From UMGS1840 sp964537245 (GTDB taxonomy: Bacteria > Bacillota > Clostridia > UMGS1840): a DNA stretch of 22,917 bases. The stretch is taken from positions 1 to 22,917 of the forward strand of contig CAZHZL010000041.1 in assembly GCA_964537245.1 (NCBI GenBank), in the 5' to 3' direction. Positions 9,588-17,601 of this stretch are shown one piece after another; positions within the stretch are counted from its first letter, which is position 1, and each line of letters starts with the position of its first letter. Position numbers and translations under genes: made by a program. The notes beneath the pieces are model-generated. The model did not search any database, had not been told where the DNA came from, and saw only the letters and a program-made list of their open reading frames with translations.

Positions 9588-12185
9588 ATGAGAAAACTAA
9601 ATAAAATAATCGTTTTATGCTTGGTATTTTCTATGATTTTTTCTATGCCGATTTTTGCTGAAGATAATGAACTTGAAGCTTTAAATGATCGTTTTTTATC
9701 AGATTTAGGCGACATAGAAAGAGTCTATAAATACGATATGATAGAAAAACAGGAACAAATTGAAATTATCCAGGAAGAAGTCTTGAAATATCCTGATGAT
9801 GTGCAATTAGTAACGGCATTGGGAATTATGGATTATTTATCTGATGGAAATTTTCAAGAGGATAAAAATGTTCCTTTCAATGAATTTGCACAGATGTTAG
9901 TCAGACTTCGTGTGGGTGTTAGACAGGAAATCGAAAATCAAGCTTCGGAAAATGGCGATACTAGGCCTGCAAAAATGGGTGAAGCTGTGCATTATCTTGT
10001 AGAGATTTTGGGGTACCATTATTATGAACCTAAATACACAACAGATAAACCAAGATATCAAATTGCAAGGGAAATTGGTATTCTCAAAGGTGTTTCCTTT
10101 CTTGAAGATAAACTTGTAACAAGAGGCGAAATGGCATGTATGCTTGCAAATGCTTTGGAAATTGACTTATTAGAGCAGACAGCTTTTGGAGATAAGCAAA
10201 AGTATGAAGCTGTTAGTGGTAAAAATATATTACAGGAATATTTTTCAGTTACTAAAGTAGAAGGTCTTGTAACAGCAATTCCGGGCATTAATCTTTTTGG
10301 TGGAACTGATTTAGAGGCAGGTAATATTGAAATTGACCGTGTAAGCTATCGTGCCAACGGAATCGATCCTACATACTATATCGGACATAGGGTTGTTGCG
10401 TTGCTTGAGATAGAAGATAACAGAGAGAATATTATAAGTTTGCAAATTGATAAAGATGATAAATCAATGAAGATTTCTTTTTCTGACATTGTCAGATTGA
10501 GTTCTTCAGAAATAACTTATCAGCTTAATGAAAAAGAGGAGAAAATTTCATTAAGAGAAATAAGTACTGTTACCCGTAATGGAGAAAGGGTTAATTCATC
10601 CGTATTAGATTCATCTTTATTATATAAAAGCGGAGAATTGATGCTTTGTTCAAGCAGTAAAGATGGGAAGTTTGACATCGCTGCCATACGGCTTTATGAA
10701 GATTATGTAGTGCAAAGTGTTTCAGGTATCAGCGAGAAAATTACACTTGCCTATGGTCAGAAATTCAACGGAAATACTTATATCAATACACGCAACTCTG
10801 TGAATTATACTCTCAATATCGTAAAAAATGGAGAGCAAATTTCAGCTGATGGAATAAATGCAGGTGATGTAATTACTGTTGTTGCTAATAATAATTTCAG
10901 TATTATCAATATTATAGTATCTGATAAAAAAGTAACCGGAGAAATCAAAGAAACAAAGAACAATAAAGTTGTTATCGGAAAAAATGAATATATGGTTTCA
11001 AATTCATATAAAAATGCAATGTTGACAGAATTAAGTCTGCCTCAGTTGGAAGTCAGAACGGTTGGCACATTCTATGTAAGTTTTGACGAACGCATTGTAG
11101 GTTATAAAAATTCTAGTAGCAATCTCCATTATGGATATATGACTAAAATGAAAAAAGGCGAAGGCTTTGATGATTCGGTAGAGGTAAGAATTTTTAATGA
11201 CGAAGGAGAATGGGTTAACTATCCGCTTGCAAAATATCTGACATTGGATGGAGAAGCAAGAACAAGCAGAGAGGATGCGTATACAATTCTTTCAGCAGCA
11301 CAAAGTCAGGCATTTGAAGATGTAGTGCGATTTGAAACAAATAATAAAGAAGAATTGATATTTTTAGATACTGCCCGAATCAAAGCGCTTTCACCCGGTC
11401 AAACGGACCCTGAAGCATCTGATATGGGAAGAATCCGTTTTGTTGAGCATTTCAATGAGTCATTTAACTGGAAGCAGGAGGGGGTATTGAACAGATCTCA
11501 ATATCTCGTAAGCAAAGACGCAGTCCTATTCAGAGTTCCTACGGATAAAGAAGAAGAGGAATTATACACAGTTACAAAAGGACCTAAGTTTGGTCAGGGG
11601 ACAAAAGCTGAACTGGATTTGTACAGCCCAAATGAATTTAATATGATTCCACTTATTAAACAGGAATCTACAGGTGGCCAGATTTCTAATGATACTTTGA
11701 AATATTTTGTTGTAATGGATATTGGAACTGCAATAGATAAAAAAGGGAACCTTGTAAATTCAATTACTTGTTTCTGTCACGAAACTAATAAGTGGGAAGT
11801 AAGAAAGTTCTATACCACAAGCACTAAGTACACTCAGGGGCATGGACTTACACAGGGAGATTTAGTTGCTTATACGGCAGTAGGTGATGAACTGCAGGAT
11901 TATATCATAAAAATACCGGCGAGTGCAAGAAGTACTGATTTTTCATATGGTTTGTTATATTATCCTGCTTATGCGTTAGGGACTGTTACTGATATTGATG
12001 CAGAAGCAAATCTTATAAAATTTGTGAGTGGTGCCGAAGAATGTGTTTTTGTGCCGCTTGCAATTGGAATTTATTCATCAAGTGAAAACAAAGGATATAG
12101 CGGAACTGTTGGGGATTTACAGGTAACAGACAGGATTTATGTGTTTGGAGCACATAAGAATTTTACAGTAATTGCTTTGAGGTAG
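9588..12185 (+). CDS. Secreted protein with degenerate SLH-like N-terminus and long beta-rich region
   Basis: Start ATG 9588 is preceded by a very strong site, AGGAGGAGGT at 9573-9582, which overlaps the previous stop. Signal peptide 1-24 (MPIFA). Two stretches look like worn SLH repeats: 68-105 (ALGIMDYL...VPFNEFAQMLVRL) and 159-195 (AREIGILKG...LVTRGEMACMLANAL). From about 210 to the end the protein is beta-rich with no enzyme motif I know. It contains recurring short-barrel-like patterns such as VEGLVTAIPGI, VTGEIKETKNNKVVIG, YGYMTKMKKGEGF and ALGTVTDIDAEANLI, each a G-x-V/I strand followed by an I-x-I/V strand. Proteins of this kind, often annotated only as 'S-layer homology domain-containing', occur next to beta-helix enzymes in Clostridia (recalled, not checked). 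A surface or S-layer scaffold role is likely. It ends 23 bases before the next gene. Confidence 0.6.
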   Translation: MRKLNKIIVLCLVFSMIFSMPIFAEDNELEALNDRFLSDLGDIERVYKYDMIEKQEQIEIIQEEVLKYPDDVQLVTALGIMDYLSDGNFQEDKNVPFNEFAQMLVRLRVGVRQEIENQASENGDTRPAKMGEAVHYLVEILGYHYYEPKYTTDKPRYQIAREIGILKGVSFLEDKLVTRGEMACMLANALEIDLLEQTAFGDKQKYEAVSGKNILQEYFSVTKVEGLVTAIPGINLFGGTDLEAGNIEIDRVSYRANGIDPTYYIGHRVVALLEIEDNRENIISLQIDKDDKSMKISFSDIVRLSSSEITYQLNEKEEKISLREISTVTRNGERVNSSVLDSSLLYKSGELMLCSSSKDGKFDIAAIRLYEDYVVQSVSGISEKITLAYGQKFNGNTYINTRNSVNYTLNIVKNGEQISADGINAGDVITVVANNNFSIINIIVSDKKVTGEIKETKNNKVVIGKNEYMVSNSYKNAMLTELSLPQLEVRTVGTFYVSFDERIVGYKNSSSNLHYGYMTKMKKGEGFDDSVEVRIFNDEGEWVNYPLAKYLTLDGEARTSREDAYTILSAAQSQAFEDVVRFETNNKEELIFLDTARIKALSPGQTDPEASDMGRIRFVEHFNESFNWKQEGVLNRSQYLVSKDAVLFRVPTDKEEEELYTVTKGPKFGQGTKAELDLYSPNEFNMIPLIKQESTGGQISNDTLKYFVVMDIGTAIDKKGNLVNSITCFCHETNKWEVRKFYTTSTKYTQGHGLTQGDLVAYTAVGDELQDYIIKIPASARSTDFSYGLLYYPAYALGTVTDIDAEANLIKFVSGAEECVFVPLAIGIYSSSENKGYSGTVGDLQVTDRIYVFGAHKNFTVIALR

Positions 12186-12194
12186 TTAATAGAT

Positions 12195-12200
12195 AAGGAG
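12195..12200 (+). promoter_or_regulatory. Ribosome binding site supporting TTG start 12209
   Basis: AAGGAG with an 8-base spacer to TTG 12209. No ATG in the same frame has a comparable site. Confidence 0.75.
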
Positions 12201-12208
12201 AGATTAAG

Positions 12209-15200
12209 TTGCAAATAAAGTCAGGAGATTTGTTTTTTAGAATCATTGCTATGTTTTTAGCATTTGTTTTTTCCATATTTTTTTGGAGTGGCTTTTTGGC
12301 AGAAAGTGCTTTTGCACAGGATGGTTCTGCTAAACTTTTGGATATTGAATTTGACGGACACAGTGTATTTGATTTATCAGCTGATAAGACAGAATATACT
12401 GTTCAGCTCCCTTACCGTTATGTGAAAAATCAGCCTGAGTATTTTGAGATGCCTACAGTAGTTGCAACACCTGAGGATAAAAATGCAAAGGTAGAAATAG
12501 TTTATCCTGAATGTGTAGAGGGTGGAACTATCAGCATTTTTGTAACCAATGGTAATACAAGAGAAGAATATAAGTTACATATTCAGACAGTTGGAAAAAA
12601 TTTGCTTACAGATGGCGGTTTTGAAGAGGATAACACTTGGAAAAAGTATCCGTCTTATCAACATACAGGGTTTGAATACAGAGTTAATCCGGTAATACCC
12701 GGTGAGCGTTCCGGTTATATGCAAGGACCGAGAACTGATGCCGCATTTTCTTACCGTCAATATGTAAATACCGAACTTGGTAAAACATATATCGCTTCCG
12801 GTTCTGCAATGCATGAAACGATGCAGTTTGGTATTTTTCATACACTTACTTGTAACAATACAAATGTTGGTTTTCACAGTACATATTGGAATGAGTTCGG
12901 TGGAAAAGTCGCAGGCGTAAAACAACCGCACAGACTTTTTACAATTGATTATGAATTTAACAGAGGCTTTCTTACTTTTGATGCTTATACTAAAGATGGC
13001 AGTACTGAACTTTTTTCTGATAAGGTAAGTTATCAGCTTCAAGCGTGGGACAAGGAAACTACTTTTTATGTAGATGATCATTTTTTCGGAGAGCTATGTA
13101 TTGCAGATGTGGATATTAGTAGTAACCGAAAGACAGTTTGTGTTCCAAAATCCGGAACAACTCCAACTGAAATTCAATTAAAAGCAACTTTTACCAATCA
13201 ATTTGGTAATTGTGCAGGATTAACTGAGGAAAAAATTACAAGTTGGAAGGTTTTGGGTAATCCTGAAGGTATCACCGTATCGGATGATGGGATAGTTTAT
13301 GTCAGTGATAAGGCGGAGCCGGGGAAAATTATTGTTGAAGGTATTGTTGAACCAAGCTTTCTTTCACCTGTACAAGAAAAAACAGGCGGACGTTGCATTA
13401 TTGATATTCAGCCTACCGCAACAAGAACTTATTTATTTTCAGATGACTTTCAGGGAGAACAAGAAGGAACAGCTCCTTCTAAGTGGTCTCTTAATTCAGC
13501 TGATATTTTCGGAATTTCTGTGATAAATGAGGATACAAACAAATTTGCGAGAATTTTCGTTAACAATCAATCACAGATTATGGCAAGAACAAAGGAAAAT
13601 GTAATCGACAATTCAGAATTTCAAAATAAATGTTTTGTTATTGAGGGAAAAGTCAGAAGTAATGAAAATACTTTTGTAAAGAATATATGCGTAAATTTTC
13701 CTGTTGAAAATTCTTATGAAAACTTTGAAAATCATCATGCATTATTCCAAATGGGAAAAGGTGCACCTGCTTATTTCGGAGTTGCTGATTATAAAACTGA
13801 AGATGATCAGCCGGGTATTCATATATCATATGACAGGGAAATAGAGAATGAGCGTTGGTATGATATAAGAATTATTGTAAATCCGATACTAAAGCGTGCC
13901 GCATATTATGTGGATTCAAGGTTGATAACAGGGGATGGGAAATATGGATATCTTACTTCTCCTGAACTTCAGGTTTTAAAAATTGATAACATAGCCTTTT
14001 TGTGTAAGGATGCCATCGGAAGCGATGGATATCTTGATTTTGATGACATAAAAGTTTATACTATAGATAGTGAAGAACAACCTGATTCTGTAAAAATAGA
14101 AGGTGAAGATAAAGTTTTCATTCCTGAAAACGGAGTAAATATGCAGAATTATTCCGTTAAATTATATAGTCAGACAGAATTATCGATAAAAGAATATATT
14201 CCTTATGATGTAAACTATCGTATTGTAGGAGATAATTTGGGGACTTATATTGATGATTCAGGATGTCTGACAGTTCCATCTACTGCCCGTCAGGGGGAAA
14301 TAACTATTGAAGTAAATGCAAGACCTTTATTGAATGAAGATGTTGGATTATTACTTAAGGATAGTGTTATTGTTACTTTAGCCGGATGTAATGCTGAAAT
14401 TCAATATGAAGTTCAGTATGAAGACGGTGCAGAAAAAATCATTGATTTAAGACACGGTACTATTTTTGCAAATGTGAAATTGACAAATGGTAATACAGCT
14501 CAGGAGTTTTTTATTGCACATGCACTTTATGAGAAAAACGGTACTGATGTCATCTTAAATAAAGTTGTAGTTGATGCTGTCGGAAAGCTTAATGCAAATG
14601 AATATAAAAATTATAAAAGCTGTGGATTAACAGTTGAAAATCCGGAAAAACAAATAATAAAAACTTTTGTTTGGAATCAAAATTTAAAACCACTTGCACA
14701 AAATGAACTTCTGAAAGAATCTATTCAGAGATGTGAAATTTATGTATCACCTGATGGAAATGATTATGCAGATGGAAGCCTCAATGCTCCATTCAAAACA
14801 GTTGTCCGTGCAAGAGATAGAATTCGTTCTATGAAGAAAAACGGAGGATTGCCAAAAGGCGGAGTTACCGTTTATCTTCGCGGCGGGGAGTATCATGAAT
14901 ATTTTATTCCGCTGGTGGCTGAGGACAGTGGTAGTGAGGATTGTCCTATTGTGTATCGGGCTTATGAGGGAGAAACACCTGTTTTTGTGGGTGGTGTAAC
15001 CATTCCGACCGAACTAATGAAGCCTGTTTCCAATCCTGAAATTAAAAATCAGATGATAGATTCCACATCAAAAGAACAGGTTTTAGAGGTGAAGCTTTCA
15101 GATTTGGGTATCACCCAAATTGCAGATTTAAACTACAGAGGAACTTATGGTGCTGCTAAAAATTACCCTGCTGACACACCAAATGAACTTTCTGTTGACG

Positions 15201-16726
15201 GTGAGCCTATGCAGTTAGCAAGATATCCAAATGACGGTTATATGACTATAAATCAGGTTATCAGTTCGGGTGATAATAATGGAAATGGTATGATAATCGG
15301 TTGTGACAGTTCAAGAATGAAATACTGGAAAAGTGCAGATGATTTAAGAATATTCGGATTGTTTTATTACAACTGGGCTGATGAAAGTATGAAAGTAAAA
15401 AGCTTAGATGAAAGTAATGGAGTTATCGAAACTTTGACTAATCCATCTCACGGAGTAAGGACAGGACAGCATTTTTATATTTATAATACTATTTCGGAAT
15501 TAGATATTCCGGGAGAATATTATATTGACCGAACAAATGGGATGTTATATTTTTATCCGCCTAAAGGCAGTGAAGGTAAGAATTTTCATTTTTCTGTTCA
15601 GAATTGGACAAATTTTTGGTTAAATCAAGTGAAATATATTACATTGGATGGTTTAAGATTTACCGCGTTCAGAGGTTATGGTGTAAACATTATGGATTCC
15701 GATTTCTGTGTTATAAAGAATTGCAAATTTGATAATATGGGTAATTATGCTGTTGTAATGAACGGTATCGAAAACCGTATGGAAAATTGTGATGTTCATG
15801 ATGTGAATGGCGGTGTATGGATAAATAAAGGAAGCCCATCTTTAGTGCCTTTTAACAATGTTATCTGTAATAACCGTTTTGTAAGATGTGATAGATTATC
15901 TAAAACATACAGCCCTGCTGTTTTATTAGGCGGTGTAGGGAATGTGGTTTGTCATAATGAAATCAGTGAAGCAGACCATCAGGCAATATATTTTGATGGT
16001 AATGAAAATATTATTGAATATAATGAAATTTATGATGTATGCAGAAAAACGGATGATGCGAGCGCTATTTACACAGGTGGAAATCATTGGTCACAGCGGG
16101 GAAATCAAATTCGCTATAACTATATTCATGATATAAACAGCACTATGGATACGGAGTGTGGTGTTTATGGTGTGTATTTAGATGGGCAGGCTTGCGGAAA
16201 TATAGTATATGGGAATGTATTTGAAAATATTGATTTCGGAAATCCACGTATTGGATGTTGGGGAGGAAGCGTCCATGTTGGTGGCGGAAAAGATAATAAA
16301 ATTGAAAACAACATTCTTATTAGTGCCGGAGAGCCGAGGTTTACAACTACGGGCGTGTATGTAAATCCTCCAAATACGGATGTTTTTGTGGAGCGCTTGC
16401 AAGCCTTGCCTTACCGTGAGGAACCCTGGAAGTCTAAATATCCTGAACTTTATTCTTTGTTGGAAAGAGAAGATTTTTATAAACCTACGGGTAACTCAGA
16501 ACGCAACAATGTATATTATGATACGGATGTTTTAGTAGAACATGAAAAGCTTGAAATTGCGAATTTGGTTGAATATGAAGGAAATTTAATTTATTCGGAA
16601 GGTGATGATCCTGGCTTTTTGGATATAACAAATCGTAATTATGAATTGTGTGATGATTCAGAGGTTTATATTAAGAATCCTGATTTTGAACCGATTCCAT
16701 TTTCACTTATGGGAAGAAATAGGTAG
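12209..16726 (+). CDS. Giant secreted beta-helix glycosidase (GH141-like) with N-terminal binding modules
   Basis: The start is TTG 12209, supported by AAGGAG at 12195-12200. It gives a signal peptide of about 36 residues ending in ESAFA; the next ATG (residue 15) would cut into it and has no ribosome site. Domain order: cadherin-like 38-125; CBM4-like jelly roll 127-292 (NLLTDGGFEED opening); Ig-like 293-403 (NQFGNCAGL, ending in GGR); LamG/concanavalin-like sandwich 405-620; Ig-like 625-728; C-terminal-type Ig-like domain 730-838 (HALYEKNG, KTFVWNQNLKPL); then the beta-helix enzyme domain 843-1505 starting IYVSPDGNDYADGS. Conserved acidic residues sit in KTDDASAIYTGG (Asp1282, Asp1283) and VYLDGQA (Asp1325). 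The helix domain is paralogous to that of the gene at 1662-4262, and the front half to the gene at 4313-6970. There is no SLH or sortase signal. It probably cuts the target polysaccharide outside the cell; linkage unknown. Confidence 0.75.
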   Translation: MQIKSGDLFFRIIAMFLAFVFSIFFWSGFLAESAFAQDGSAKLLDIEFDGHSVFDLSADKTEYTVQLPYRYVKNQPEYFEMPTVVATPEDKNAKVEIVYPECVEGGTISIFVTNGNTREEYKLHIQTVGKNLLTDGGFEEDNTWKKYPSYQHTGFEYRVNPVIPGERSGYMQGPRTDAAFSYRQYVNTELGKTYIASGSAMHETMQFGIFHTLTCNNTNVGFHSTYWNEFGGKVAGVKQPHRLFTIDYEFNRGFLTFDAYTKDGSTELFSDKVSYQLQAWDKETTFYVDDHFFGELCIADVDISSNRKTVCVPKSGTTPTEIQLKATFTNQFGNCAGLTEEKITSWKVLGNPEGITVSDDGIVYVSDKAEPGKIIVEGIVEPSFLSPVQEKTGGRCIIDIQPTATRTYLFSDDFQGEQEGTAPSKWSLNSADIFGISVINEDTNKFARIFVNNQSQIMARTKENVIDNSEFQNKCFVIEGKVRSNENTFVKNICVNFPVENSYENFENHHALFQMGKGAPAYFGVADYKTEDDQPGIHISYDREIENERWYDIRIIVNPILKRAAYYVDSRLITGDGKYGYLTSPELQVLKIDNIAFLCKDAIGSDGYLDFDDIKVYTIDSEEQPDSVKIEGEDKVFIPENGVNMQNYSVKLYSQTELSIKEYIPYDVNYRIVGDNLGTYIDDSGCLTVPSTARQGEITIEVNARPLLNEDVGLLLKDSVIVTLAGCNAEIQYEVQYEDGAEKIIDLRHGTIFANVKLTNGNTAQEFFIAHALYEKNGTDVILNKVVVDAVGKLNANEYKNYKSCGLTVENPEKQIIKTFVWNQNLKPLAQNELLKESIQRCEIYVSPDGNDYADGSLNAPFKTVVRARDRIRSMKKNGGLPKGGVTVYLRGGEYHEYFIPLVAEDSGSEDCPIVYRAYEGETPVFVGGVTIPTELMKPVSNPEIKNQMIDSTSKEQVLEVKLSDLGITQIADLNYRGTYGAAKNYPADTPNELSVDGEPMQLARYPNDGYMTINQVISSGDNNGNGMIIGCDSSRMKYWKSADDLRIFGLFYYNWADESMKVKSLDESNGVIETLTNPSHGVRTGQHFYIYNTISELDIPGEYYIDRTNGMLYFYPPKGSEGKNFHFSVQNWTNFWLNQVKYITLDGLRFTAFRGYGVNIMDSDFCVIKNCKFDNMGNYAVVMNGIENRMENCDVHDVNGGVWINKGSPSLVPFNNVICNNRFVRCDRLSKTYSPAVLLGGVGNVVCHNEISEADHQAIYFDGNENIIEYNEIYDVCRKTDDASAIYTGGNHWSQRGNQIRYNYIHDINSTMDTECGVYGVYLDGQACGNIVYGNVFENIDFGNPRIGCWGGSVHVGGGKDNKIENNILISAGEPRFTTTGVYVNPPNTDVFVERLQALPYREEPWKSKYPELYSLLEREDFYKPTGNSERNNVYYDTDVLVEHEKLEIANLVEYEGNLIYSEGDDPGFLDITNRNYELCDDSEVYIKNPDFEPIPFSLMGRNR

Positions 16727-16728
16727 GT

Positions 16729-16757
16729 TTGACTTTATACCTGTTTCATGCTATAAT
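16729..16757 (+). promoter_or_regulatory. Sigma-A promoter of the two-component genes
   Basis: TTGACT (16729-16734), a 17-base spacer and a perfect TATAAT (16752-16757), with TG one base before the -10 (extended -10). It begins 3 bases after the stop of the giant enzyme gene and lies about 59 bases before the regulator start. It should give steady expression of the regulator and kinase independent of the upstream enzymes. Confidence 0.85.
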
Positions 16758-16801
16758 AAACAAAAAATAAAATGTCAGAGTATGAGTAAAGAATTTTTAT
16801 T

Positions 16802-16808
16802 GGAGGGA
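16802..16808 (+). promoter_or_regulatory. Ribosome binding site supporting TTG start 16816
   Basis: GGAGGGA with a 7-base spacer to TTG 16816, which is the natural N-terminus of the receiver domain (MNNYRVLVADD). Confidence 0.8.
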
Positions 16809-16815
16809 TGGAAAG

Positions 16816-17601
16816 TTGAACAATTATCGGGTTTTAGTTGCTGATGATAAAAAAATTGTTCGTGAATCCATTGCCAAATTTGTGGAGAATGAAATTGATG
16901 GATTTACGGTTGTCGGTTGTTTTTCCGATGGTGGTGAAGTAATTGATTATATCTGTAACAACAGTGTTGATGTTGTTGTTACAGATATTAAAATGCACCT
17001 TGTTTCAGGAATTGATATTGCAAAATACATCTATGAGAACGAATTGGGAATAGAAGTTATTATTATCAGTGCTTATAAATATTTTGAATATGCCAGACAA
17101 GCTTTGCAATATGGTGTACGGGATTATATATTAAAACCTACCTCTACTGCTCAGTTGGAAAAATCTTTTTCTAATATTAAGACGGTTTTGGATAAAAGGG
17201 CGAGTGTTAATTCTGAAAAACAAGAAAAAGAACAAGATGAAAGCCTTTTAAAAAGCAATAATAAACAACGGGATGATGTAATTATTCAAAAAGCGATTGA
17301 TTATATTAAAAAAAATTATATGAATCCGATTTCATTACAGGATGTTGCAAAAAGTGTATATTTGAGCGAATTCTATTTCAGTAAGTTCTTCAAAAGAAAA
17401 ACCAATAAGAATTTTACTGATTATCTTGTGGAGATTAGAATGGAAAAGGCGCTTGAGCTATTAAAAAGCGGTAACTATAAAGTGAATGAAATCAGTAAAC
17501 TTGTTGGGTATGAAAGTAATTATTTTGTAAAGATATTTAAAAATTATACGGGTTATACTCCGAGAGAATATATGCTTTTTGGGGAGAAATCTAATGAATA
17601 A
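16816..17601 (+). CDS. Response regulator, YesN-like (receiver + AraC-type HTH)
   Basis: The start is TTG 16816 with GGAGGGA at 16802-16808. The receiver domain (1-120) has the acidic pair Asp10/Asp11, phospho-acceptor Asp57 (in VVVTDIKM), Ser85 and Lys107 (in DYILKP). The segment YKYFEYARQALQYGV is typical of the YesN class. A charged linker leads to an AraC-family double helix-turn-helix (about 157-258), ending KIFKNYTGYTPREYM. It would be phosphorylated by the kinase encoded just downstream and activate the sugar-use genes, perhaps including this cluster. The residue after TDIKM is usually Pro; here it is His61, a deviation in the phosphorylation loop. Its own sigma-A promoter lies at 16729-16757. 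The last 8 bases overlap the kinase gene (ATGAATAA), indicating coupled translation. Confidence 0.9.
   Translation: MNNYRVLVADDKKIVRESIAKFVENEIDGFTVVGCFSDGGEVIDYICNNSVDVVVTDIKMHLVSGIDIAKYIYENELGIEVIIISAYKYFEYARQALQYGVRDYILKPTSTAQLEKSFSNIKTVLDKRASVNSEKQEKEQDESLLKSNNKQRDDVIIQKAIDYIKKNYMNPISLQDVAKSVYLSEFYFSKFFKRKTNKNFTDYLVEIRMEKALELLKSGNYKVNEISKLVGYESNYFVKIFKNYTGYTPREYMLFGEKSNE
17581..17587 (+). promoter_or_regulatory. Ribosome binding site of the kinase gene
   Basis: GGGGAGA inside the end of the regulator gene, 6 bases before ATG 17594. It fixes the kinase start and implies translational coupling with the regulator. Confidence 0.75.

Noticed and set aside
10058..10288. Minus-strand open frame within the 865-residue protein gene
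   Set aside because: Antisense shadow with no ribosome site; the + strand gene has a signal peptide and a strong site.
16641..16844. 67-codon open frame on the + strand bridging the giant enzyme and regulator genes
   Set aside because: It overlaps the end of a well-supported gene, spans the promoter, and has no ribosome site or recognisable protein features.
17579..17593. TTG 17579 as start of the kinase
   Set aside because: The GGGGAGA ribosome site would be inside the gene; ATG 17594 follows it at normal spacing.
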